Source of the DNA: Ignavibacteria bacterium
Lineage (GTDB): Bacteria > Bacteroidota > Ignavibacteria > Kapaibacteriales > UBA4661
Reading direction: 5' to 3'
Length of the DNA stretch: 64,000 nt
Assembly (NCBI GenBank): GCA_014654705.1
Contig: JACVZY010000110.1
Location: 1 to 64,000 of the forward strand
Shown here: in pieces, positions 28,193-36,387 of the stretch
Numbering within the stretch: position 1 is the stretch's first letter
Layout of the letters: each line of letters begins with the position of its first letter
Made by a program: the position numbers and the translations under genes
Notes under the pieces: generated by a model
Seen by the model: the letters and a program-made list of their open reading frames with translations, nothing else
The model's database searches: none
What the model was told of the DNA's origin: nothing

Positions 28193-28612
28193 TTATCCAA
28201 TAATTGCCTTATCTTTCGCCACAAATCGTGCATAGCCCATCAGCGCCGATGCAACCATGATATTGCGAAAGACATTCAGCATTTCTAATTCCATTTCTCG
28301 TGCAAGATTGCTTGTCATTGCGCCAGCAATCCCTAGTTCATACCCGAATGCACGCGGTAAATGCACTAAAAGTGCCATGAGAAGGACATACAGCGCCATG
28401 AGCGAATATGCCAACTTATCATATTTTCCAATGACCGCACTCACGATAAAAGCCACAATGCAAACGAGCGTGGCGTAATTCCAGAAGTACGGAAATGGTA
28501 AATAATCCGGTACAAACGCCGCTCCAACGTCTGGTTTACCCAAATGCAAAGCAACATAGAGCAAAAAGGAAAGCGGAAAAATCCATTTGCCGAGAATCAA
28601 AATTCTATCCAT
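28193..28612 (-). CDS. DoxX-like membrane protein
   Basis: A 139-residue integral membrane protein with four predicted helices (about 8-24, 45-61, 68-85 and 112-128), length and layout as in the DoxX family. Clear motifs are few, so the assignment is tentative. The charged loop NLAREMELEMLNVFRN before the last helix resembles DoxX proteins. The family is linked to quinone or thiosulfate redox functions and oxidative stress. The 15-bp tandem repeat at 28630-28689 lies directly upstream of its start codon, where the ribosome-binding site or promoter should be. Confidence 0.65.
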   Translation of the reverse strand: MDRILILGKWIFPLSFLLYVALHLGKPDVGAAFVPDYLPFPYFWNYATLVCIVAFIVSAVIGKYDKLAYSLMALYVLLMALLVHLPRAFGYELGIAGAMTSNLAREMELEMLNVFRNIMVASALMGYARFVAKDKAIIG

Positions 28613-28629
28613 GATGATGTATTGTTGAA

Positions 28630-28689
28630 GTGAGTAAAATCAAGGTGAGTAAAATCAAGGTGAGAAAAATCAAGGTGAGTAAAACCGAT
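28630..28689. repeat. 15-bp tandem repeat, four copies
   Basis: GTGAGTAAAATCAAG occurs at 28630-28644 and 28645-28659, with one change at 28660-28674 (GTGAGAAAAATCAAG), and a diverged copy at 28675-28689. There are no unique spacers between units, so it is a minisatellite and not a CRISPR array. It lies between the YciI-like gene and the start of the DoxX-like gene and may vary in copy number between strains. Confidence 0.9.
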
Positions 28690-28710
28690 ATGAATCATAG
28701 CGCCATTGCA

Positions 28711-29064
28711 TTAGTTGATAGAAAACGGTATGAGTGGGCGAATCTCAACGCTGCCGCGTTCATATTTGAGGATAGGACACGTTTTGCACCATTCTTGGAC
28801 TTCTTCCAACGTTTCGGCTTTACAAATCAGATACCCCGCCACGAGCATATTATTTCCACCTTTTTCCGGACCTTCGGCGATTCCGCCGTTATCAACAATA
28901 CTGCCAAAATACTCAATGGGCTGCGTAGAAATGAGCTTGCCTTGCATGGCAATACCTCCAATCCACCGCTCCCATTTGGGCATATCCTCAGCCATATCTT
29001 GAGGCGTGCTGACGTAGTTTCCTTCTCCGCTGATATTGCGGAACAAAAGCAAATACTCTTTCAT
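28711..29064 (-). CDS. YciI-like (YCII-related) domain protein
   Basis: The ATG at 29064 (MKEYLLLFRNISGEG) gives 117 residues, matching the single-domain YCII/DGPF family. Features are the opening strand MKEYLLLFR, the conserved segment WERWIGGIAMQGKLIS, and GGYLICKA-like strand VAGYLICKAETLEEVQEW near the end. The ferredoxin-like fold is often found next to sigma-factor or redox genes. Its biochemical role is unsettled. It follows the Crp/Fnr gene by 121 bases on the same strand and precedes the DoxX-like gene. Confidence 0.8.
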   Translation of the reverse strand: MKEYLLLFRNISGEGNYVSTPQDMAEDMPKWERWIGGIAMQGKLISTQPIEYFGSIVDNGGIAEGPEKGGNNMLVAGYLICKAETLEEVQEWCKTCPILKYERGSVEIRPLIPFSIN

Positions 29065-29185
29065 AGTAACAAAACAAAATGGGTGAAACATCCTTGAATA
29101 ATGCACAAAAATAGGCTTCCGCTCCTTCCTGTGCATTGACAAATGTCAAGACTTTCCACCATTCACTTTTTTAGAACTTGTTTTT

Positions 29186-29755
29186 TCAGAGCTTGCTTTT
29201 TAATCGGGAAAAGGTTTCGGGGGAAATACCCAAGTAGGACGCAATGAGTTTGCTGGAGAGTCGTGTCATCAGGTTGGGACGATATTCCATCAGCCATTTT
29301 ATGCGTTCGAGAGCATTCATAGAGAGAAAACTATTGATACGATAGACGGAATTGACGTAGGAGAACTCCAAAATTTGCTTATACACTTTGTCGAATTGAG
29401 GCACACTCTCGACTAATGCTTGAAAAGAAACTCGGTCAATAGAGAACAATACCGATGGTTCGATGGCGCGAATATTTTCCGTTGCGGGCTGTTGTGAACT
29501 GAAACTCACCAATTCCGAACACCAATTATTTTCAGTAACAATATCCCGCGTGATTTCTGCGCTATCGTGATTATAAACAAACACTTGCAAGCACCCTTTT
29601 GCCACAAAATAGACAGCACTACACGTCTCACCTTCACGCAAGATTATGTCATTGCGTTTCACCTTGACTTGCTTGCATCGCTCCAAAACATCATCAATAT
29701 TTTCAACATCATTGCCCAATCGGTCAATAATATGCTGGCGGAGTATTTCAATCAC
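29186..29755 (-). CDS. Crp/Fnr-family transcriptional regulator
   Basis: A 189-residue regulator starting at a GTG codon (no ATG is available upstream in frame). A cyclic-nucleotide-binding-like beta-barrel spans about 25-115, with ILREGETCSAVYFVAKGCLQVF typical of its glycine turns. A long helix follows, then a short C-terminal HTH ending SKLIASYLGISPETFSRLK. This compact form is common in Bacteroidota. The arginine for phosphate binding of cAMP is not evident, so cAMP need not be the ligand. The YciI-like and DoxX-like genes downstream on the same strand are possible targets. Confidence 0.88.
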   Translation of the reverse strand: MIEILRQHIIDRLGNDVENIDDVLERCKQVKVKRNDIILREGETCSAVYFVAKGCLQVFVYNHDSAEITRDIVTENNWCSELVSFSSQQPATENIRAIEPSVLFSIDRVSFQALVESVPQFDKVYKQILEFSYVNSVYRINSFLSMNALERIKWLMEYRPNLMTRLSSKLIASYLGISPETFSRLKSKL

Positions 29756-29789
29756 ATTCGTTGGGGGAAATGGTGAGACAATTTCTTAT

Positions 29790-30998
29790 TTACCCGTCAC
29801 TGCTTGGCAGCACTTTCGCAGAAGTCCGCCGCAGAAGTTCCTCCGCCAAACCCCGCTCCATCTGCTCCGAACCATTCAGACGAGATTTCTTTTCCAGAAC
29901 CGATAGTGCTTCGGTTGCTTTTTCTTTTGCAGCCTTGATGTCATCTTGAGCAAGCGCAAGCGCTGCTTCTGCGCGAAGGCGAGTTGGAGGCTCAATAAAG
30001 GCGCTCTTCCCTGCTTGACCGAGCCATTTATGAGCTTCTTCAGCATTGTGCCTATGCACGCCTTCCATATAGGCAACTTCAATCGCCACCAACGGGCGAA
30101 ACGCTTCGGGATATGATTCGAGATTCGTAGCGGCATAGTCCAAACAGCGCTGCGCCTCTTCCACATTGCCACTGTCCAACGCCCATTGATAGGCGAGGAC
30201 GTGAGCGCTGAGGTCATCCACGGTTTTATCAGGCAGCGCAAGTGCGCTTTTGAGGTAATCCATATTCAGGTCTCGCGGATGAGTGTCATTCATCATTGCC
30301 CCGGCAAGAATCGCCAAAGCGCACCAGCGCTCACCTTCCTTGTCGCGCTTGCGCAGCATCAGCACTCGTGCGCCGTCGCTGTAAAAATGATTGGCATGGT
30401 ACGGAATAGCAGTACCGACAAAGATGAGGAACGACGCTGCACAGGTTGCGCCCAAAAATAACGCAAGTAAGCCGTGCGGCGCGGCAAAAGAAAAAAACTT
30501 TGCCGTAAGGAACGGTAAGCCCGCACAAAATGCCAGCACAAGCGATGCGACGGGACCACCCGCAACCAAACGCATCATCGCGCCTTGGATATCGCGTTCA
30601 TTGCCAGTCGGAACGGCAGAGGCAACTCCGCCCACCAACGACATATTTTTGTTCAGCCCCACCACGATTCGGTCTCCATCGCGCAATATCTGAAGCGGTC
30701 CCACGACCAACATCGCAAAGCGAAAACCTGATAGCTGCCCGCCCAAAATGTGTCCCCATTCGTGAATACCCAAGACGACATTCATCGCCACGATAGTCAG
30801 AAGCATTGCCAGAACCCCGTCCACCAGCGGCGAGCCGGAACTTGGTCGGGGCGACTGCGACGAGGATTTGAGAAAAAGAGCAATCACACCATAACCAAAG
30901 GCTGCACCCACAATGCCGACCACCGCTACTCCGATGACAGCCCGAAGGGGTGTTTTTCGAGGTGCGGGCGTGGTGGAGGATGGTTGTTGCTGAGTCAT
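29790..30998 (-). CDS. M50-like membrane metallopeptidase with helical-repeat C-terminus
   Basis: The ATG at 30998 (MTQQQPSS) gives 402 residues. A disordered Pro/Thr N-terminus leads to helix 1 (about 19-43). The zinc motif HEWGH (79-83) lies in the second helix, after LTIVAMNVVLGI. More helices follow, then NHFYSDGARVL, which stands where site-2 proteases have N-x-x-P-x(4)-DG but without the proline. The C-terminal 170 residues are Ala-rich paired helices resembling TPR-like repeats. It should cleave substrates in or near the membrane. It is divergent from an ECF sigma/anti-sigma-like pair, which makes a regulated proteolysis role plausible; a general housekeeping role cannot be excluded. 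Confidence 0.82.
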   Translation of the reverse strand: MTQQQPSSTTPAPRKTPLRAVIGVAVVGIVGAAFGYGVIALFLKSSSQSPRPSSGSPLVDGVLAMLLTIVAMNVVLGIHEWGHILGGQLSGFRFAMLVVGPLQILRDGDRIVVGLNKNMSLVGGVASAVPTGNERDIQGAMMRLVAGGPVASLVLAFCAGLPFLTAKFFSFAAPHGLLALFLGATCAASFLIFVGTAIPYHANHFYSDGARVLMLRKRDKEGERWCALAILAGAMMNDTHPRDLNMDYLKSALALPDKTVDDLSAHVLAYQWALDSGNVEEAQRCLDYAATNLESYPEAFRPLVAIEVAYMEGVHRHNAEEAHKWLGQAGKSAFIEPPTRLRAEAALALAQDDIKAAKEKATEALSVLEKKSRLNGSEQMERGLAEELLRRTSAKVLPSSDG

Positions 30999-31410
30999 CT
31001 GTACTTCAGAAATGGTGGTGAAAAATTGATGAATAGTTGCAAAACATTGAACATCAGAACAAAGTCGGCAAGACAAATCGTGGTGACGATTGCTTGCCAT
31101 CATGTGCGCGAAAAAACTACTCGGTTCGTCGTACTTTCTTTTTCTAACCCTGGGGATTATCACCTTACCCCACTCCCATAAACGGACAACACGTTTCAGC
31201 ATTGTGTGGGAGATAAAAATCGAAAGAAAAAAAATCTTCTCCCTCTGCATCCTCACCAAAACTTGCGCCGTACACCTTGTAAAAAATATTTCCGCCAACA
31301 ATGAAACGATTTTGAAACCGTCGGGTTACTCCTTCTAGAAACACAATGATAGAAACGACGGTATTAAATTGCAAGTATTGACTTCATCGTTCAAACGAAC
31401 CAATCGCACT
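30999..31410. other. Divergent intergenic region between M50 protease and ECF sigma genes
   Basis: A 412-base divergent control region. It contains several GAAAC motifs (for example near 31305, 31316 and 31353) of the kind used as -35 elements by ECF sigma factors, but no pair with correct spacing to a matching -10 was settled. A minus-strand frame at 31165-31374 lacks an ATG and known features and is not called. Confidence 0.35.
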
Positions 31411-31977
31411 ATGAGTTACTCCTCGTACTCCGATGCAGACTTATTTTACCGCATTCAAGGCGCGCAAACTCCCGACGCAGAACGTGCTTTCAACGAATTG
31501 TACGCACGGTACTCGCCCCGCATCTATGCGTATTGCTTGCGTGTGCTGGGCGACAGAGATCAAGCGCGGGATGTGTTCCAAGACGCATTTGTACGGTTTT
31601 ACAACAGCGCACAACAAGAACGCTCCATGACGAATGTGGCAGGATTTCTGCTCACCATTGCACGAAATCTCTGCCTCAATCACAAACGCGACACACGTCC
31701 CACAACACCGGTTGAGAGTTTGGAATTGCCTGCACCGCAGCACGGCGTGTCGTATGAAGAAGATGAGTTGCTGCGGCTTATCACGCTTGCGCTTGACCTA
31801 CTCGATGCCGAATATCGCGAGGCATTTGTCCTTCGAGAATACGACGGACTGTCGTTTTCGGAAATCGGCGAACTTACCGACACCAACGAAGCAACCGCTA
31901 AAACACGCGCCTTCCGAGCCAAACAAAAAATACGGCAGATTCTTTCGCCCTATCTGCAAGACTTGGAACGGTCATAA
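31411..31977 (+). CDS. ECF-type RNA polymerase sigma factor
   Basis: The ATG at 31411 (MSYSSYSDAD) gives 188 residues. Region 2 is LYARYSPRIYAYCLRVLGD with the -10-reading helix ARDVFQDAFVRFY. Region 4 is FVLREYDGLSFSEIGELTD followed by NEATAKTRAFRAKQKIR, the -35-reading HTH. The variable linker contains a proline-rich stretch. It should direct a small envelope or stress regulon. The next gene, 65 bases downstream, has an anti-sigma-like N-terminus and a membrane helix and is the probable partner. Confidence 0.93.
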   Translation: MSYSSYSDADLFYRIQGAQTPDAERAFNELYARYSPRIYAYCLRVLGDRDQARDVFQDAFVRFYNSAQQERSMTNVAGFLLTIARNLCLNHKRDTRPTTPVESLELPAPQHGVSYEEDELLRLITLALDLLDAEYREAFVLREYDGLSFSEIGELTDTNEATAKTRAFRAKQKIRQILSPYLQDLERS

Positions 31978-32042
31978 ATGAATACTGACAACTTAAGAAC
32001 CCAACATTCAGCATTCAAAACTCACCATTTCACACTATCGCC

Positions 32043-33368
32043 ATGAATTACTCCGAACTTCTCCACGACTTTCTTGACGGAACGCTGGGAAGCGAACATC
32101 AAGAAGCACTCTTCATCGCGCTGGCGCAAGAGGCAGAACTTCGCTCAGAGATGCAACAGCTCCTGCGCATCAAACGCGCCGTGCAGAACGATACCGAAGC
32201 CTTTATGCCGCCGCCGGAAGCAAGAGACGCAATTTTCGCCCGACTTGGCTTCGGCACGGCGATTCCCACTCCACCTATCCCTGTGCAAGCACCCGCAGCA
32301 GTAAGCGCAATAACAGAAACTGTTACCCGTACAGCACCAACAGCAGGACGATTCTCATGGGGCGAGGTGTTATTGTCGTCCTTGGCAACCTCTCTTTTCA
32401 CAGGACTGCTCTTCTTCTTTTTCTTGCGTCCCTACGGAAGTGGTATAAGTACAGGCTTTTTCGGTGGAAATAGCGGAAACGGCTTAGTACCGCCCACGAC
32501 CAGCTATGCACAGACAAACGGCATGGAATCGCCATCGGGAAGGTATGTGGCGTCTTCCTCAACGCAAGATACTGTGAGGGTTCTCCGTGAAGTGGTGCAT
32601 CATTATCTCCCCGCTTCTCAGGATGCAAATGTGAGCGCACTTCAGCGAGAGTTTGCCAATTTTCAAGCAATGATGCTCGCTTTGACAGGCGAACTCAGAA
32701 ACGCTCTCCACGACGCACAGGCAGAAAACAAACGTCTTACGGTAGAGCGTGCTGCTGCCCGTGATTTGCAAACCTCTGCAACGGAGCGCCCATCGGAGCG
32801 TTTACCGCAAAAACAGCAGCAAAGCCAGACGGAACAGCCCGTTGCAGCTTCTCACGGCACAACACCCAAAGCGGACGAATGGTACAACAACCTCACCTTC
32901 GGCGTTCGCGGAATGCGCTCGCGCTCTGTGCCACAGGCAACGATTGGCTCGAATGCCGCTCTTGCTGTTGCACCGAACACCGCAATAAGCGCACTCTACC
33001 GTCTTACGGCGCAACACGAAATCGGCATCGAAGCCGGACAGGAAGCGTTCTTCCAGACCTTCCGCTCCCACAACAGCGAAGGAATTCCTTTTATCATTGA
33101 GCAGAACCCGACGCTTTCATGGGCGGGCTTGGCATACCGCTACACCCTTTTCCCCGAAAGTATGCTCACGCCTTTTGTTCACACTGTTCTAGGCGGTGCG
33201 GACGTGGGGCTGACGGGACGCGCCATGCTTGGTGTTCGATTTGCACCGGACTCACGAACACAGTTTTTGCTTGGCGCAGAAGCCTCTGCCATCATCTACG
33301 GGCATCAAGGCTCGTGGTACTCATCGCAAAATATTGGTTTCACCTACGGTGTTTCCATTCGCTTCTAA
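32043..33368 (+). CDS. Anti-sigma-like membrane protein with beta-barrel-like C-terminal domain
   Basis: A 441-residue protein of unusual build. Residues 1-70 (LLHDFLDGTLGSEHQEALF, then AELRSEMQQLLRIK) resemble the short, zinc-free anti-sigma domains of Bacteroidota. A Pro/Ala linker leads to one membrane helix (about 108-130, ending FFFFLRPYG). A putative coiled coil follows (about 180-250) and a Gln-rich linker. The last 165 residues have alternating hydrophobic strands (FGVRGMRS, EIGIEAGQE, WAGLAYRY, RFAPDSRTQFLLGAEA) and end in YGVSIRF, a C-terminal Phe like that of outer-membrane barrels. Directly downstream of the ECF sigma gene. Domain naming is from visual pattern only; as a single polypeptide, cytoplasmic sensor plus barrel-like end is not a standard architecture. 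Confidence 0.7.
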   Translation: MNYSELLHDFLDGTLGSEHQEALFIALAQEAELRSEMQQLLRIKRAVQNDTEAFMPPPEARDAIFARLGFGTAIPTPPIPVQAPAAVSAITETVTRTAPTAGRFSWGEVLLSSLATSLFTGLLFFFFLRPYGSGISTGFFGGNSGNGLVPPTTSYAQTNGMESPSGRYVASSSTQDTVRVLREVVHHYLPASQDANVSALQREFANFQAMMLALTGELRNALHDAQAENKRLTVERAAARDLQTSATERPSERLPQKQQQSQTEQPVAASHGTTPKADEWYNNLTFGVRGMRSRSVPQATIGSNAALAVAPNTAISALYRLTAQHEIGIEAGQEAFFQTFRSHNSEGIPFIIEQNPTLSWAGLAYRYTLFPESMLTPFVHTVLGGADVGLTGRAMLGVRFAPDSRTQFLLGAEASAIIYGHQGSWYSSQNIGFTYGVSIRF

Positions 33369-33518
33369 CGCTTTTCACCTATTCGTTTGGTGTGCTTTCC
33401 CTTTTTGGTTGTGATTGTGCAGGGTGCATCGTAGCTACTGCTCCTGGCACAGTTCAGATTACATTTCATTCTCATTTTTATTCGACAAACTTCCTTTCAC
33501 TTTTTCATCAAAACAATC

Positions 33519-34508
33519 ATGAACACGAATCATCAAATCCTCGAAGCGCCGCAATCGGCAATGCTTACCACGAATGTTCGCCGCCAAGCCTTGTGGCAAA
33601 CCTCTCTTATCTTTGCTTTTGCTCTTTCAATCCTTATTGCACTCTTTGCCACTTCATGCCAATCACCCCTAGATATAGTAACACCTAAAACCAGCACCCT
33701 TGATATTACTTGGAATACGGCAATTAACCCTCAAACACAACAAGTTGAAAAGTCGGTTTCTTCATTGAACGGTGTGGAACCTCAGGTCGTATTTACACTT
33801 TCACGAGACATATTTATATCCACGAGCACTACGACTGGTACGCATACAGTCCAAAATGGGCTAGCAAGAGCACAGATTGACCGAGGACTAATCCCTGGCG
33901 ATACCACTTCCCCCCCGTCCATTGCAGCCTCTTTTAACGGATCACCTTTCTATGCTTTATCTCGTTTCAGTAGCAACAACTTTAAGAAAGTAAATTTTCT
34001 GTACCTCCCCGCACTATTATTTCCTAGTAATGTGGCAAACCAAATGCCTGTTATTTCACCTCTTAGTGATTTGACAGCCCAAGTACCCGTTCAAGTTCTT
34101 ATACCAAACTATACCCTCACTGACAATAAAGTCGATTGGTTGGGTAAAGTAGAAATGTTATCGCCCATTAGTAATGGCGACACATGGGTTAAAGACACTC
34201 AACTTCAACGTGGTCAGCCATTGACAGTGCGTTGGTCGAGCAATGTTGCAGATGCAGACGGTGCTGAAATTACTTTGACCTCAAGGGTATTCCAAGATAG
34301 TACCATAGTACCTGTACATATCGAAAAAAACGTTCCCGCTTCAAACTTGGGGGTAAATGAAGCACAATTTACAGCAGAAGAGACTAAAAAGCTTTTGGCA
34401 GGACGTGGAGAGCTTGAAGTTCGGTACTACAAAGTCAAAGCCGTTAATGATGGGAAAGTAGTATTTACTTCAGAAAGCCGATCGGGTTCGCGTATTATTA
34501 TCAAGTAG
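33519..34508 (+). CDS. Predicted lipoprotein of unknown function
   Basis: A 329-residue protein with a long N-region and a lipoprotein signal: hydrophobic core IFAFALSILIALFATSC with the lipobox cysteine at residue 47, followed by QSPLD. The mature part is rich in Thr, Ser, Asn and beta-strand-like sequence. The segment LTVRWSSNVADADGAEITLTSR suggests an immunoglobulin-like fold. The family was not recognised. The codon usage and composition look more A/T-rich than those of its neighbours, which may hint at a different origin. It follows the anti-sigma-like gene by 150 bases on the same strand and could belong to its regulon. Confidence 0.75.
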   Translation: MNTNHQILEAPQSAMLTTNVRRQALWQTSLIFAFALSILIALFATSCQSPLDIVTPKTSTLDITWNTAINPQTQQVEKSVSSLNGVEPQVVFTLSRDIFISTSTTTGTHTVQNGLARAQIDRGLIPGDTTSPPSIAASFNGSPFYALSRFSSNNFKKVNFLYLPALLFPSNVANQMPVISPLSDLTAQVPVQVLIPNYTLTDNKVDWLGKVEMLSPISNGDTWVKDTQLQRGQPLTVRWSSNVADADGAEITLTSRVFQDSTIVPVHIEKNVPASNLGVNEAQFTAEETKKLLAGRGELEVRYYKVKAVNDGKVVFTSESRSGSRIIIK

Positions 34509-34547
34509 TTGAATCGAAAATATTTGGAATACTTCATAGCACTCCAA

Positions 34548-34581
34548 CAGCGCCCGTCAAATCATGCTTTGGCGGGCGCTG
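34548..34581 (+). terminator. Strong hairpin after the lipoprotein gene
   Basis: CAGCGCCCGTCAAA (34548-34561) pairs with TTTGGCGGGCGCTG (34568-34581), 14 bp with one G-U pair. No T-run follows, so termination may be weak or Rho-assisted. Its arms resemble the terminators at 47521 and 34958. Confidence 0.5.
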
Positions 34582-34582
34582 T

Positions 34583-34930
34583 ATGCAAAAGAGATTCCGT
34601 CTTTCTTGGCGTGTCATCGGGATTTTTCGCTTACAAAATGCCACAACGAGTGTACGGAATACTGCTACGGAAACGTCTCCAATACTTGTTACGCCGAATC
34701 CCTTACGCGGAAATGGACATATCACCTACCATCCCTCACAACTCCTACACTTGCGCATTTCGCTCATCAAGGCTTTAGGACAAACCGTCGCCATTCTTCA
34801 CGATGCCACACAAAGTGCGGGCGAACATTCATTTGTACTGGATACCTCGTAGTACGCGATAGACGTGCACACAGTGTGCGTCGAAGCAGGCACGCAAATT
34901 TCTCAAGCGAATGTGGTGCTTTTGCCATAA
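34583..34930 (+). pseudogene. Remnant of a T9SS type A sorting domain, interrupted by a stop
   Basis: From 34583 the frame reads ILVTPNPLRGNGHITYHPS, then LGQTVAILHDATQSAGEHSFVLD, the classic layout of the type A C-terminal domain (Pro-Asn-Pro start, strand, Asp-x-x-Gly-x-x-V loop, AGEH). It reaches a TAG at 34850-34852 and continues in the same frame as YAIDVHTVCVEAGTQISQANVVLLP to a TAA at 34928, which matches the final strands of such domains. The rest of the protein is missing: a hairpin lies directly upstream. It is best read as the tail of a deleted secreted protein. The point stop could also be a sequencing error, but the absent body could not. Confidence 0.75.
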
Positions 34931-34957
34931 GACTGTGAGCCAGATGCAGAAAGCAAC

Positions 34958-34991
34958 AAACGCCAGTCAAACCTAGATTTGACTGGCGTTT
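34958..34991 (+). terminator. Intrinsic terminator
   Basis: AAACGCCAGTCAAA (34958-34971) and TTTGACTGGCGTTT (34978-34991) form a perfect 14-bp stem with loop CCTAGA, followed by a T-run on the plus strand. It lies 27 bases after the end of the sorting-domain remnant and protects the convergent gabT gene from read-through. The core CAAACCTAGATTT is shared with the terminator at 28138. Confidence 0.85.
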
Positions 34992-35050
34992 TTCCTTGTG
35001 TACTTTGAAAATATCAAGTTTATGTTGACGTTGTACGTGCCCTCCTTGTA

Positions 35051-36367
35051 TTACTCTGCCAACATCTTCAACCCCGATTCAATCACATCCAAACCCCGAT
35101 TCAACTGCTCTTCCGGAATCACGAGTGGCGTGAGCGTGCGAATCACATTGCTGTTCACACCCGCCGAAAGCAAGATAACACCACGCTCGGCAGCAAAGTT
35201 CACCAGCTTTTTGCCCGCATCGCCGTCAGGCTTCAGAATATCGCCACCCACCGACAATTCAAACGCCAGCATTGCCCCCAAGCCCCGCACTTCGCTAATA
35301 AGCTGCGGAAATTGCGCCTGAAACTTCTCAAATCGCGCCCGAACAATACCGCCAACTTTTTCACCAAGCGCGTTGATGTTGATGTCTTCCATATATTTGA
35401 TGGTTGCCAGCGCAGCCGCACAGCAGACGGGATTCCCCAAATACGTGCCGCCAATCGTGCCGGGATTGATGCTGTCGAAGATTGAACCCTTCGCCATCAC
35501 GCACCCAATCGGCATTCCCGAACCCATAGACTTTGCCCACGTGGAAATATCGGGCTTGATGCCGTAATGTTCGTATGCCGCCCATTTACCCGTGCGCCCA
35601 AAACCTGATTGCACTTCGTCGATGATAAGCAGAATGCCCGTTTCGTTGCAAATCTCGCGCAATCCTTGCAAATACGCCTTCGGTACGACGTTAAAACCGC
35701 CTTCGCCCTGAACCGGCTCAATGATAATTGCGGCAACGTTACTCGCTGCTACGGTTGTCACAAAATGCTTGCGAAGTTCGTTCAGGTGGAAATTGCAAAA
35801 CACATCTTCGGGAATGGGATGCAACTTGGGATTGTAGTACGGAAACGGAATCCGATAGACTTCGGGCGCAAAAGGTCCGCAGCCTGTTTTGAGTCCGGTT
35901 TTGGAGGTGAGCGACATTGCCATCATGGAGCGTCCGTGGAATGCCCCTGAAAAGCAGATAATCGCTTGCCGTCCGGTGGCTTGTCGGGCTATCTTGATGG
36001 CGTTTTCGACCGCCTCCGCACCGGAATTGGTCAGCATCACTTTTGTAGAATCCTCCGCGCCTGTGTGATGCGGGAAAAGCTCTACTAATTTTTCGGCGAG
36101 TTCCAAATACGGTTCATAAATCGAAACCGGAAAGCACGTGTGAATGAGCTTTGCAGCCTGTTCTTGAATCGCTTTCACCACCGGCGCGGGGCAATGCCCG
36201 GCGTTCAGTACGCCGATACCGCCGCCGAAATCAATGAGTTCGCGCCCGTCGGCATCAATAACCGTTGCACCGTGCGCACTTTCGGCACTGGTGGGAGTAA
36301 AAATACCGAGCGTAATGGGAAGAACGCGCTTGCGGCGTTCGTAGAGGTCGTGGGTTTTGGTGGACAT
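35051..36367 (-). CDS. gabT: 4-aminobutyrate aminotransferase (class III PLP transaminase)
   Basis: A 438-residue fold-type I transaminase. NSGAEAVENAIKIAR (114-128) binds the cofactor phosphate, FSGAFHGRSMM (139-149) stacks on PLP, IIIEPVQGEGG is the conserved Glu segment, and LIIDEVQSGFGRTG carries the PLP-nitrogen Asp250. The Schiff-base lysine is Lys279 in TWAKSMGSGMPIG. It transfers the amino group of 4-aminobutyrate to 2-oxoglutarate, giving succinate semialdehyde, the substrate of GabD encoded 2.1 kb upstream on the same strand. Putrescine or ornithine as alternative amino donors cannot be excluded. Last gene of the long polyamine/GABA run; 20 bases separate it from the methyltransferase gene. 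Confidence 0.9.
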   Translation of the reverse strand: MSTKTHDLYERRKRVLPITLGIFTPTSAESAHGATVIDADGRELIDFGGGIGVLNAGHCPAPVVKAIQEQAAKLIHTCFPVSIYEPYLELAEKLVELFPHHTGAEDSTKVMLTNSGAEAVENAIKIARQATGRQAIICFSGAFHGRSMMAMSLTSKTGLKTGCGPFAPEVYRIPFPYYNPKLHPIPEDVFCNFHLNELRKHFVTTVAASNVAAIIIEPVQGEGGFNVVPKAYLQGLREICNETGILLIIDEVQSGFGRTGKWAAYEHYGIKPDISTWAKSMGSGMPIGCVMAKGSIFDSINPGTIGGTYLGNPVCCAAALATIKYMEDININALGEKVGGIVRARFEKFQAQFPQLISEVRGLGAMLAFELSVGGDILKPDGDAGKKLVNFAAERGVILLSAGVNSNVIRTLTPLVIPEEQLNRGLDVIESGLKMLAE

Positions 36368-36387
36368 AGTTTTTGCTCAAAAAGATA

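Noticed and set aside
28630-28689. CRISPR-like array
   Set aside because: Units are directly abutting without spacers and there are no cas genes.
28630-29097. A plus-strand frame starting with repeated SKIKV units
   Set aside because: The repeat is the translation of the 15-bp minisatellite and the rest is antisense to the YciI-like gene.
31165-31374. A minus-strand 69-codon frame in the sigma-factor control region
   Set aside because: It starts at a TTG, lacks a ribosome-binding site and has no recognisable domain; it lies in a divergent promoter region.
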